Source of the DNA: Powellomyces hirtus
Taxonomy: Eukaryota; Chytridiomycota; Chytridiomycetes; Spizellomycetales; Powellomycetaceae
Direction of reading: 5' to 3'
DNA: 64,000 nt
NCBI GenBank assembly: GCA_025526995.1
Contig: JAHLKG010000007.1
Coordinates: 868,001-932,000, forward strand
Each line of letters opens with the position of its first letter. Positions within the stretch are counted from its first letter, which is position 1. This document shows, one piece after another, positions 13,001-22,751 of this stretch. The translations under genes and the position numbers were made by a program. The notes under the pieces are model-generated. The model had not been told where the DNA came from and searched no databases. It saw only the letters and a list, made by a program, of their open reading frames with translations.

Positions 13001-13561
13001 AACGGCTCTTCGTTCAGTGGATATGAGCCCCCGTCCCGGGGAGCCATCTCGCGGGTCGCAGGAAGCGAGCCAAACTTCCACCGATCAAACTCTTCTCCCG
13101 ATGTGATCCGGAACCTCCGCGGGCCTGTGTACGCGCCTCCCCCCAACCTTCCCCTCCCCCCAACCCCTTCCTCCAACCTCTCGCGATCCATGCCCCTGCC
13201 GTACTCTCTCCAAACCCAACCTTCCTCGGCGTCCATCAACAGCAACCACCCGCCTTTGACACCGGTCAGCAGCGTGCCCTCGGTGCGTATCAAGATGCAC
13301 TACGGCACCGACGTGTTTGTCGTCGCTGTCCCGGCCACCTGCACCTTCCTCGAACTCCAATCTAAAATGGAACGCAAGGTCCGCATCTGCGGAGGAGCCG
13401 CCGCTGCATCCATATCGGAAGGCCGCCGCTTTCGAATGCGATACCGCGACGAGGACGGCGACTTTATCGCCATCAACGATAACAGGGACGTCAGCATGGC
13501 GTTTGAGGCCAACCGACAGGCGCCGGAAAGCGGTGGATTCATCAACTTGTGGATCGTGTAA
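10059..13561 (+). CDS. CDC24: Cdc24-type Rho guanine nucleotide exchange factor
   Basis: Six exons: 10059..10469, 10615..10806, 10872..11045, 11103..11279, 11353..11517 and 11582..13561, all in phase 0, give about 1032 residues. The domain order is that of Cdc24/Scd1. First comes the Cdc24-type calponin-like region (about 1-140). The Dbl-homology domain (about 158-370) starts at AKVVAEMLNTER and contains the PIRGLPSYLIKPVQRVCKYP helix. The PH domain (about 380-500) carries the LFLFENILLCCKD strand and ends in a C-terminal helix. A long Pro/Ser/Gln/Arg-rich linker follows, then a C-terminal PB1 domain (about 930-1032) starting at VRIKMHYGTD with the RYRDEDGDFI acidic OPCA-like patch. It is expected to activate Cdc42 at sites of polar growth and to bind a Bem1-like scaffold through PB1. 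The linker is unusually long and basic. Confidence 0.96.
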
Positions 13562-14159
13562 ACGACCTCAAAACACAACAGTCATCCCCGCATTTGTTTT
13601 GCACTTGTATTTTTCTTCACTTTCCCACCATCTATGGTATCTGTATTTTCCCATCCCCCCACAGGCTACTTTATTTAACTCATACTCATTGCATAGTGTT
13701 TTTTTATCTGCCTAAATTTGATGTGTCTATGGAGTCATTGAAATAGTAGTATGGGAAATTTGACCTCATCATTTGCGTCTGAATGCACCAGTTAGCACTG
13801 GTCCCAAATGGTTGTTGAGTGCATACGACACGCGGGAGCTCTTGGGGGAACTTCATCATCGCTTGACGTTCCTTTGATGCGGTAGATGGCAGCACCGACA
13901 CTTTCATATGTGTTCGCAAAGTGGTCGGCTTCTCGCAATGCTCGGGGGGCCTGCTGCACTAGGTCGAGCTCAAAATCCACGTCACACAGCGCCGATCCGA
14001 AGATGGACACAGAAGTGAGCAATTGCAATGCAAACGAAGAGAGTGCGGCAATCTTTTCTCGGGCGCCTCTCGTCTCTCTGTCACGGTGCCGCTACAATAT
14101 GCACAAGCACATGGAAAGAGCTCTTGTAGATTTCTTCAAGGTGTCAAGTGTAATTGAGT
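13562..14159. other. spacer between convergent CDC24 and POP4, with an unassigned minus-strand open frame
   Basis: A minus-strand open frame (about 13792-14080) reads as a soluble-looking segment with ALREADHFANTYESVG. It has no convincing ATG or splice partner because POP4 ends immediately upstream. It may be a missed exon, a decayed gene or chance; I do not annotate it as a gene. Confidence 0.35.
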
Positions 14160-15269
14160 TTACAGGTCGACAGTGGGCTTGTCTTTGAACTTCCTGGCAG
14201 CGCGCTCCCCGGCTCGGAAGCAGAATTGGTTACCATACAGAGTGAATATTTTGTTGTTGGCCACGAAGGTGAATACTGTGCCTTTCTTTGGTATGGCTAT
14301 TTCGATGGGAGGAGACCAGGGAAAGAAAAGTCGTTTAGACATGATTGCCTGCCAAGTCGCATTTGCAGATGCCACAAAGAACATACTTTTGACGGCGTCT
14401 TTGGGTGTGACGATTATGAACATGTTCTCAGTCTCCTTGACCACAATACCGCTCAATCCCACAAAAGTCGGACACTTTGCTTTCGCAACCGAAAGCTGAG
14501 CGCCGTGATAATCCGCCTTGAGCATTCTCGGCAAAACCATCTGCGGCGGCATGCTGCCACAGTCCGCAAACAATTCCGAAATATATCCTTTCCACAGTGC
14601 GTGTAGTGGCACAAACTGTTGAAACTTGCACTCCTTCTTGGGCACATCCCATGCCCCTGACTCTTTCCGCTCTTTTGCACTCATTGTCTTTGATTTGCGT
14701 TTCCGGCTCTGCTGGGCGCGTTGTTCCCGCCGAGTGTGTTGTAATGCGTCCGGTGCGGGCGGGTTGTCGACGAGGAGAACTCGGTTCTTGACTTTGTGGT
14801 CGTAGTTGTTGGCGGCGATGTTGGAAGGTTGGTGATGAAGGAGCGAGTTCATGACAAAGGGCTTTGTGAAGGTAGTAGAGCGGTCCAGTGGTGGGATCTG
14901 TGGACATGGTGACAAAGGATATGTTGCGTTGTGAGTTACGAACTCAGTGGAATGCTCCGATTTCGTTTCTTCCGCTCAAATTCTTACGTTTGTGGGAATG
15001 GCCGGATCGGAGGTCAGCGACGACGGAAGCGCTTCATATAGCGGGCCCGTAGCATCAGGATTCGGGGTGTTTTGAACGTTCGATGCATTTGTCGGTTTGG
15101 GCTGTGCTTGAGCTGAGAAGACAGAAAAAAAACTGTCAATACGGCAGACACATTCTGAAGGACTCTGCTGACAATAGATACATTTCGGAACGTTGTCAAC
15201 ACGAGGTTTCTTGTCTACCGGCTTTCCCGCCGCAGCCTTTGTTGTCGGTGCTTTTCGTTTCGGAGGCAT
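14160..15269 (-). CDS. POP4: RNase P/MRP protein subunit Pop4/Rpp29
   Basis: Exons 15269..14988 and 14897..14160 (phase-0 intron, 90 bp) give about 339 residues. The C-terminal half is the Rpp29 (archaeal Rnp4/P29) fold: a basic RRE...RKRKSKTMSAKER region, the helical FVPLHALWKGYISEL segment, then the barrel with HGAQLSVAKAKCPTFVGLSG, TENMFIIVTPKDAVK, and FTLYGNQFCFRAGERAARKF. Pop4 binds the RNA of RNase P and RNase MRP in the nucleolus and supports 5' processing of tRNA and pre-rRNA. The N terminus is a basic KRK-rich tail followed by a Cys cluster (CIYC...CVC). An AG-rich sequence inside exon 1 could mimic a 33-bp intron, but the frame reads through, so I left it coding. The start at 15269 was chosen over the longer open frame because the latter runs into the ArfGAP gene. 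Confidence 0.92.
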
Positions 15270-15475
15270 TTGTTCGGCAAAGTTGCTTTTGCCAGCGTTC
15301 AAGTTTGGGAATGTAAATTTGTGGGGAAAGCCAAGTACCAGGTACCGCACGCCAAAAGGTGAGGCGCGTCCCGCCATGTCGGAGCCGTCCCGAAATCGCA
15401 CACCCCTTTGCCGTTGCCCCCATCCTCGTTTCCCTTCCTTCAGATCTCCGCACAACTCTCAAGCGCCACAACACC
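15270..15475. promoter_or_regulatory. shared divergent promoter POP4 / ArfGAP
   Basis: Only 206 bp separate the two divergent ATGs, so both 5' leaders and promoters must lie here. Confidence 0.5.
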
Positions 15476-17260
15476 ATGGACCCACTCAAGCAGACGCTTC
15501 TGGAGCAGCAGCGCAGGGAGGACAACAAGACGTGCATTGACTGCGGTGCGCATCACCCGCAGTGGGCTAGCGTCACGTACGGCATCTTCTTTTGCCTCGA
15601 ATGCTCGGGAGTTCATAGAAGCTTGGTAGGCAAACCCGGCTGTCTCAGACCTTTGTGGAAATCATAAAACTGATGGTGAGGGTGATAGGGAGTTCATATT
15701 AGCTTTGTCCGATCTGTGACCATGGATAAGTGGACTGAGGAGCAGGTGAAGCGCATCACCAACGGCGGCAATAAGAAATGTGTGGACTTCTTCCGCACGT
15801 TCGCGGAGTACAGCGATGGAATGACTATTCAGGTATGGGCGGAGAAGGATCACATTACCTTTCGTAATGTTATGATGGCTCAAGACTGACTCCTTTTGCT
15901 TTCTAGGACAAATATGGAAGGTATGCCTACTCCGAAATGACAGGGTAACGCGTTTGGGAAAAGCTCATGAAATTGCTTGTGGTTGATGATTTAGCGAGTT
16001 TGCTCGACAATACAAAGAGAAGGTGGGCAACTTGAGTGATGTGGTCGTCGTGTAAGTCAAGCAACTTACTAACAATTGCTCTTTCCCCAATCTTGCAGCT
16101 GAACGCGGAATGTGAAGGCCGGACGTGGACAGCACCACCCCGCAGCAGCCGACCATCAGCAACCAATTCTCCCCGACCTGCGGGATCACCAGCATTGGGA
16201 CAACGCAGCAGCACCCCGCTGCAAAGTGGAGGGGGGATCTACAGCGGAGTTGGCAACAACAACAACAATGGCGGGTATCAGGCTGGCAACCTCGGAGGGT
16301 TCCAAGATACAAAAGCTAGGAATGAAGAGTTTTTCAACGTACGTTTCGGCTAGTTTCGTCTAGTCGCCCTCTTTGTTGGGCTAACATCAGATGCAGCGTA
16401 AAGGTCAGGAGAACGCCAACCGATCCACGGATTTGCCGCCGAGCCAAGGGGGAAAGTACGCTGGATTTGGTAACACGACATGTAAGACAAACCGATCTTG
16501 CGGGTCATGTTTTACTCGGAGCCATGGCTCATACCTCGAGGACTTAGATACCCCTCAATCGAACGGTGGAGGCAGTGGATCTGTTGACATCCTGGCAGAC
16601 CCTTTGGCTGCTCTGTCGAAGGGCTGGAGTTTCCTCGCACCCACCATCACTGCCGCGGCCAAAATGACCTTGTCGGCCGCCGAAACCGTAGGCCAGCAAG
16701 TTGCGGAGAAAATCGTTCAGCCGACAGCGACCGCTGTGCGGGACCCGAACTTCAAAGACAACTTGTCTCGCTCCGTGACGAGCTTTGGCTCCAAGGTGAG
16801 CCATTCTGGCGGACTTAATTGGTTTTATATCGTACTGAACAATTCTTTTTCAATGATGCAGGTCACAGAAGCCGGTCAAAAAGGATTCAGCTACGCAAGT
16901 AATCTGGTCAATCAGGCGGGAGGGTATGTGGCTCCAAACCAGCAATCCGGAGGACGGCACACGGACACATACTCCGGCGGCGCGTATGGCGGGACGGCAA
17001 ACGACTGGAACGAGCCGAGAAAGTCCCAAGATGACGACCTGTGGGGCGACTGGGACAAGCCGGCCGATTCCACACCTGGCTTAACACAACCTTCGACTCA
17101 CGACTGGAATGCCCCTCCCAAACCATCCAACGACAACTGGAGTTCGGGTCCCACGCAACGAAACGCCCACAACACTGCTGCTTCAACGTCCGTCCCCACG
17201 TCCTCCACCTCTCCCACCACCACAACACAGAAGAGCGATGATGAGTGGCAAGACTTTTAA
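15476..17260 (+). CDS. ADP-ribosylation factor GTPase-activating protein (ArfGAP1/Gcs1 type)
   Basis: Seven exons: 15476..15625, 15689..15832, 15907..15920, 15995..16022, 16099..16338, 16397..16795 and 16862..17260, about 457 residues. The ArfGAP zinc finger CX2CX16CX2C (CIDC...CLEC) sits at about 20-43, followed by SGVHRSL, the next-exon [15 protein letters not shown] with the catalytic-region Arg, and the GGN motif. ArfGAP1-type proteins stimulate GTP hydrolysis on Arf1 and help COPI coat cycling at the Golgi. A central [14 protein letters not shown] block and an amphipathic, Ser/Thr/Ala-rich stretch resembling ALPS curvature sensors (about 245-320) follow. The C terminus has repeated W-containing acidic motifs ([14 protein letters not shown]), as in coat-binding tails. 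Exons 3 and 4 are only 14 and 28 nt. A NAGNAG-like choice exists at 16391/16397. Confidence 0.93.
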
Positions 17261-17473
17261 ATGCATCATAAACCCACACGCGTTTGGATGCACGCCGACT
17301 GTGAACGGTCAATGTAGAGATGTAACAGACTTCATTTCATTGTATGTAGAAGATGCGAAAATTTTGTCATGTCCTAGGATATCTATCTTAGTACCCTACT
17401 ACTAGTCTCAGTTTTATGTCTGTGTTGTATGATTTATTTTCGCTACTGGAAATGCGTAGCTCGCAAGCAAGGG
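17261..17473. terminator. convergent 3' region ArfGAP / PSF1
   Basis: 213 bp of AT-rich sequence between convergent stop codons, which must hold both polyadenylation regions. Confidence 0.4.
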
Positions 17474-18109
17474 TTATTGTATGTGTCGTAAATAGCCGGC
17501 CGTGATGAATGGCTCCACATCCGTTCTTCTCAGATAGTGTTGACTGTTCTTGACCAGTCGCACTGCACCGCTCTCCGTCTGCACCTCCCCACAATCCTTC
17601 AACACCCTAACCTCCACAAACAGATCCCGCGGCGGCACGAGCGCAGCACCCAGATCCACGTCCAGGAACAGCCCCTTGTACTCGCTCACCAACGCCGTAT
17701 ACCCCGCCACAAAATCCGATTCCTGCGGAGACAAGTTTCTCCTCACATCAACAGGGATTGTCGCCGCACCACCACTAAGATCCCACACGGTATCCACCAG
17801 CCTCGTCACCCTATGGCGCGCATACGCCAACAAACACCGTTTCGACCGCGTGATACTAAGCGAGTGCATCGTGGCGGCTACCGTTAGACCTTGCACCTCG
17901 GCTGCGATTTCCGGCGTGGGTGGTGATGACGATGTGGCGATGACTCGGTCGCGCGCGGCCATGATTTCCCGTAACGAGGACGAGAGGTGCTGCATCTCGG
18001 CTAACACGTTGCGGACGAGGTCCCCCCGGTAAGGCGCTAGGACCGGCGACTCGGCTGTGCGTTTCGCGTCTCGGATGAGTTTGTGCGCATCGTCGCCGTA
18101 GACGGACAT
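17474..18109 (-). CDS. PSF1: GINS complex subunit Psf1
   Basis: Single exon, 211 residues, the expected size for Psf1. GINS (Sld5-Psf1-Psf2-Psf3) joins Cdc45 and Mcm2-7 to form the replicative CMG helicase. The N-terminal GDDAHKLIRDAKRT helix, the NKRCLLAY-equivalent RSKRCLLAYARHRV at about 91-104, the LSPQESDFVAGYTALVSEYK segment, and the C-terminal DLFVEVRVLKDCGEVQTESG followed by VRLVKNSQHYLRRTDVEPFI all match the family. The B-domain at the end (about 155-211), which contacts Cdc45, is intact. It has no introns, unlike its neighbours. Confidence 0.96.
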   Translation of the reverse strand: MSVYGDDAHKLIRDAKRTAESPVLAPYRGDLVRNVLAEMQHLSSSLREIMAARDRVIATSSSPPTPEIAAEVQGLTVAATMHSLSITRSKRCLLAYARHRVTRLVDTVWDLSGGAATIPVDVRRNLSPQESDFVAGYTALVSEYKGLFLDVDLGAALVPPRDLFVEVRVLKDCGEVQTESGAVRLVKNSQHYLRRTDVEPFITAGYLRHIQ

Positions 18110-18596
18110 GTTGATGCGTTATGCGTTAAGTTACGTTCTCGATCAATGATACCGTGCCCTTTTGACCGCGATCGGAGTGAACGTCCAGAATCTGCTTTCA
18201 CTTTCTGATGGTCTTCTTCCTGATCTTGGAGAATGTTTGGCCTTCTTCAGTCGTTTTTTGTTCAGTGAGAACGTCGGAACTGAATCGCTTGGGACTTGAA
18301 AGAGTGCTCTCAAGTAGGATTGCTTGAGACGATGTTGTGATGTATATTAGGAGCGTTGGTGTTTTCCACTTTGGGCTTGTCTGAGGCTTGGAATGTTGTC
18401 CTTGCGGAGTTCGGACGAAAAGCCTTTCAATCGACTTGTGCTGCGGGAACGCGTAAACCGGCAGAGGCGCGCGCACTTTGCACCTGCATATAAAACTAAC
18501 AGCTGCAATCATTGTCATGGTCAACTTAGCCACCTGAAAATGGAGCCTCTGGCCATGGCCATGCCATGGCTCAGTTTGCCCATCTATATTATGCTT
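18110..18596. other. upstream region of PSF1 / 3' region of PSD1 with a small unassigned ORF
   Basis: A minus-strand open frame with ATG at 18518 and stop at 18198 (106 codons) has a basic C terminus (KIRKKTIRK) and a hydrophobic start. It lies just downstream of PSD1 and upstream of PSF1. I recognise no family; it may be a small mitochondrial protein or chance. Confidence 0.35.
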
Positions 18597-20420
18597 CTAT
18601 TTGAACTGCCCAATCGCTTCTCCAACCTTAACCTTTTGGCCAGCCTCCAGAGTAAATTCAAAGTTGGACGGAGCCTCAAACACCAGCACCACCGTACTGC
18701 CCAATTTGAAGCCTCCCATCTGTTGGCCCTTCGCAAGCGGTACACCCCCGATGTACTCAAGCTCATCGTATGTGCCGGGCTCGTGGTTCATCTCACGCAG
18801 CTTCCGCCTGCCGAGGTTTGTTCGTAGCTCCTAAGGAGGGGAAAGGGAAGAGTCGATCAGAATGACATTGAAAGATAGTAGAAAAAGCCGGACGGAGCGA
18901 CGAGTAGAGGGATCTGAACTCATATGGAGCCAGGAGGGACGCTGTACTTACCGGGTCAAAGTCAACCTTGATGGATCCAACATTGGTGGCGCCGACGGGG
19001 ATCATAGAGAAGAATCCATATTGCCAGTCACCCATCAACACCACCCGTTCATTGAGAACAAACAAGTTCTTGATCATGTTGACAGCCAGTGGTGAGACAG
19101 AGTACAGTTCTCCAGAGAAGTGGCGTCTTCGCTCAACAGTCCAGTTTGCGGGGGAATGGAATCGGTGGTAGTCCCCGGGCGCCAAGTAGACGACGGCAAA
19201 GAACAAAGAGTTTCCAGGTTTCAGAATGTGGCCTCCGTATGCATGCGCTTTCGCTACAACACCCTTAGTATCCTCTCCCAACATTCGTTCCAAGGAGTAA
19301 TCGATGGAGTTGATGTCGGCAAATTTCGCGTCAGTGACGACTTCTGCTGAGTGTGATTTCTTAGCCAAAGCCAAGACCTTTCCTTCCGCGGGTTGCGCGG
19401 AGTTGGAAGAATTCTCGAGTTTATGGCGTCCTAACAGAGCGTCCAAGGAATACGTAACTCCCTTGATTTGCTCCACGGTGCGATCCAGCGTGATCAATCC
19501 AAAATGCAAGACTCTCCCATCAGCTGGACTGACCTAAGATTGAAAAACGAAATGAGTGAAAAAGGAAGGGCCCATAATCACTTCATGCCGGGTCTTACCA
19601 ATGGCGCATTCTGATCTATAGGTCTTACGCCAGGTTTTAATGTTCTGTAGAAGAATGCACCCAGATTCGGGTAGTTTTCAAGCACCGGGTCTTCCATTTC
19701 GTCGAGGTTACAGCCGAACATGGATGCGTATGCCTTGTAGAATGGGCCTCGAAGCCATACTGGTACAGTCAATTCGTTTCCCCATCCCCATAACCGCGAG
19801 AGCCCACGTAGTGGAAGCGCGGCATATACTTGAACCTGTGACAGTGAGACAAGGTGAGATTTCCGTCATTCAAGCGGCACAATCAGCTCCTGGTCGTTTC
19901 CTCGTCCAATTCAAACATGCCAAGCATCTATATCTTTGTGGGCTTTGACATATTCAGGTGTACATACATGCCACGGTCCTTCAATCTTGATCAGCGAACC
20001 TGACTTGCCATCCCCTTCTTCGCGATTTGCTTTGCGCAAGAAGTGCACCATTGCGATACAAGCAATTCCCAAGGCAATAGGGATGGGTTGCCAAACGGAT
20101 CGCTTGGGAGGGCTCTGCTTCCTCGCGGACTCGCGAGTGGGCAATGGCTTCTGGAACGCGGCATCTACAAATCGACCTCCTTCTAAGCGGCAAAAAAACA
20201 GAAATTGTCACAAGATACCCATTGACATACCACTCTTGATTTCCCAGGGTTGTTTCGCCTGCTCCAGCTGCTGACTCTTGGTTTGGAACGTTCGACGCCT
20301 CAGGTCGCTTGCACTGAAGCCGGCCAATGGGACAGCGCGGTTGGTCCGACTCACGCGGAACCGCGGAGCACGAAGAATGGCGCGAGCGGTAGCTCTCCAG
20401 CCCTGTGTGCGATGGTACAT
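18597..20420 (-). CDS. PSD1: mitochondrial phosphatidylserine decarboxylase proenzyme
   Basis: Five exons: 20420..20231, 20182..19968, 19835..19599, 19533..18952 and 18830..18597, about 485 residues with consistent phases. It converts phosphatidylserine to phosphatidylethanolamine at the inner mitochondrial membrane. The N terminus (from ATG at 20420) is Arg-rich with no acidic residues, as in a mitochondrial presequence, and is followed by a transmembrane segment [19 protein letters not shown]. Diagnostic motifs are [41 protein letters not shown] (catalytic Asp), [10 protein letters not shown] (catalytic His), and the LGST motif near the C terminus. Autocleavage at that Ser makes the pyruvoyl group. 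The open frame continues upstream of 20420 without an ATG, so 20420 is taken as the start. The first intron is only 48 bp. Confidence 0.96.
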
Positions 20421-20680
20421 TGCGACGACGGCCTGAGGCAAAAAGAGGGGGGATTCCAGGAGCGTAACGGAAGCGGCCCTTGTGGTTGTCCGCACCGGCC
20501 GACGGCTCTCCAAATAACGTGCGTGAGATGGGGCCACTAGAAATAGCCTTCTCGCTGCGACGCGCAGAGTGTGGCGCAAACTGGCAGCCAAAAAGGAACA
20601 AAACAAAGCCGCTGGTCACAGAAAACGAACGACGGTCGCCAAGAAAGAATAAGCGCCATGATGAATACCTTTGTGGCTAG

Positions 20681-20710
20681 ATCTTGCATGATCTTGCATG
20701 ATCTTGCAGG
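20681..20710. repeat. 10-bp tandem repeat, three units
   Basis: ATCTTGCATG occurs twice perfectly and a third time as ATCTTGCAGG. It could be a cluster of transcription-factor sites in the PSD1 upstream region or simple slippage. Confidence 0.8.
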
Positions 20711-20831
20711 AGCTTACCGCTGCAGATTCCCCACAGTCGAACATTGGGCTTACTCTTACGCTTTTCGACAGCACTCAATAACGTGTCTCCCTTCGAGCGA
20801 TTCTACGACGAAGAGAGCCTTCGCTTGCTCA

Positions 20832-20853
20832 CCCTAACCCTAACCCTAACCCT
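20832..20853. repeat. interstitial telomeric repeat (CCCTAA) of 3.7 units
   Basis: The sequence reads CCCTAA three times and then CCCT, that is, the TTAGGG telomere repeat on the minus strand. It is surrounded by unique sequence with genes on both sides, so it is not a chromosome end. Short telo-boxes of this kind are found in promoters, where Myb/TRF-like or Tbf1-like factors bind. Confidence 0.9.
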
Positions 20854-21233
20854 TGTGCGGCAGTTTAACGCAAGAAACCCGCATTGATGTGATTCTCTTG
20901 CTAATGTATAACGCATTCAAGAGTCGAGACACTGGGCTCGCTGGGCCACAATGTAGTATCGATAGACAACATGACAGCGAGAAATGTTAGGTATCTACAG
21001 TTGTGAGAAAGCAGAAGTACAATGACAAGAAGTTACGCGGATGATGCTTGATATCTACTGCTCCTTGCTACTTGCGACCTGCTGAGGGACGGACGGACAA
21101 ACCTGCAAATGTGTCGGTCGAAATACCGTCGCTTCATGTCACGTGACTAGTTGTGCTGTCACTTGCGCGTTGCCCGCCGTGTGCGCCAAGTTTTAGCAAC
21201 CACCGAAGAATCATTAGACAAATACCACATACT

Positions 21234-22402
21234 ATGGCTTTTCGCAGCGGGCCATCCTATACAGCAGTATCTGATACTGTCATTCCAATACCGTCCGAAC
21301 CAACCCTCACAAACTACGACGGCTCACCAGCGGCAGCGGCGGCTACGGCAAGCGCAGCTACTTGGGAAACATTGCGGAGACAAGCCCGACAGCTAGAAAA
21401 CGAAACTGAAGCGAAGCTCGTGCAATATGCTAAACTGGGCAGCGGAGCAGCCGCTGGAGATGATGGACCAAGTGGATATAGACGGTCACCGGGGGCCGCT
21501 GATAGCGCCTCAAGTTCAAGGACTGGAAATGGCGCGGGGGGCGTGGAACTGGAGCTGGAACATTTGCTTTCAAAGGTGAGCGAAGGGCGCCTGTGTACCC
21601 ATCAGCCCTTGATTTCACGCACCATGGATGACTAAATTGTCTCTCTCTGAATGGTCTGGCCTGTAGCTCACGTCAGTAGTGAATTACATGGCGCAGAGTC
21701 TGGATACCTCCGGCTCCATGAACCCATCGATGATGCATATGCTACAACGTCACCGAGATATCCTGTACGACTACTCGAAGGAATTCAAAAAGACAAAGGT
21801 ACTTTGAAGAAGCATTTATCTGGGAACTTCAGATGGCACTGACGCGATTCAAATTTGACAACCTAGGCCAACATCAAGGCTGCCAGAGAACATGCCCAAT
21901 TGTTGAGTTCCGTACGGGATGACATAAGGTATGCCGCTGCCATCTAATGCCTGAGTCCCTATACTTCCTCCTCTTTCGGAGCAGTCTTTGGTCCCACGGA
22001 AGAGTCTAACTCTGAATTTAGCATATACAAATCTGGCGGTGGGATGACGCAGGAGGACATGCTGTTGAACGAACGGGGGAGGATCGATGGATCGCATCGC
22101 ATGGCGGACGAGATCCTGGAAGCTGCCTACGCCACTCGATCAGATCTGAACGATCAGCGTAGCATCCTATACGGGGCAAAGGGACGAGTCAGCGGTGTTT
22201 TGGGTGAGTTGATGACAGCCTTCATGTCAACACTGAAGTAGACATTGTGAAGCTCATTGCCATCGTTCATCTGGTAGCTCGATTTCCGCTCGTCAACGAC
22301 CTCGTTTCCCGCATCAATACACGGAAACAGCGCGACTCGCTGATAATGGCTGGCGTTATCAGCGTCTGTGCGTGTCTACTGCTATGGTACTGGTTGAGAT
22401 GA
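21234..22402 (+). CDS. GOS1: Golgi SNARE of the GOS28/Gos1 family
   Basis: Five exons: 21234..21575, 21667..21798, 21867..21928, 22022..22203 and 22278..22402, about 280 residues, somewhat longer than usual because of an Ala/Ser/Gly-rich insert (about 25-105). Gos1 is a Qb-SNARE of the Golgi that pairs with Sed5, Ykt6 and Sft1 for intra-Golgi transport. Visible features are the WETLRRQARQLENETEAKL helix, the MMHMLQRHRDILYDYSKEF helix typical of Gos28, the SNARE motif from about ERGRIDGSHRMADEILEAAY to RSILYGAKGRV, and a single C-terminal tail anchor DSLIMAGVISVCACLLLWYW. The open frame begins upstream, but the first ATG that fits the N-terminal helix is 21234. Confidence 0.94.
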
Positions 22403-22751
22403 CCCACACCGAGGCTCACAATGGGGCACGGCATTAATGGTGGCATATTTTTCATATTTAATTTGTACAAATTCAACCAAATTCAACAAATCTGAACATC
22501 CCAGCTCATCGAGACGCACAACACCGAATCAAATCTTGAAGAGCTGCGGCATTTCCTGTTCGTGATGCGCAAACGCACTCTCAATTCGTGAGGAGACTAT
22601 CTGCAACTTTACCCTCGTCAACTGCTGTTGTAGTGTTTGGAAGCCCCAACCTGTCAATTCATAAGCCACACCTAAATCTAGCCCGTTGCACCCTCGTCCC
22701 TGTCAAGACCAAAGCGTGGAGTTTCCGAGACCTACATTTCCTAGTAGCACA
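22403..22751. other. intergenic region GOS1 / TSR3
   Basis: 349 bp between genes on the same strand; it must contain the GOS1 3' end and the TSR3 promoter. Nothing else was seen. Confidence 0.4.

Larger units (their letters stand above)
20421..21233. promoter_or_regulatory. divergent PSD1/GOS1 intergenic region with telomeric and 10-bp repeats
   Basis: 813 bp separate the two divergent starts. A 10-bp unit ATCTTGCATG is repeated almost perfectly three times at 20681-20710, and a CCCTAA array lies at 20832-20853. No coding gene was seen between them. Confidence 0.5.

Noticed and set aside
13792..14080. Minus-strand frame with ALREADHFANTYESVG
   Set aside because: No start codon or upstream exon can be placed without overlapping POP4; kept only as a note.
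16480..16540. Possible extra intron in the ArfGAP gene after a TGTAAGAC donor
   Set aside because: The frame reads through and no good branch site or acceptor is present, so it was left coding, with some doubt.
20208..20606. Longer N terminus for PSD1
   Set aside because: The extension begins at a TTG codon and no ATG is available upstream; ATG 20420 gives a normal presequence.
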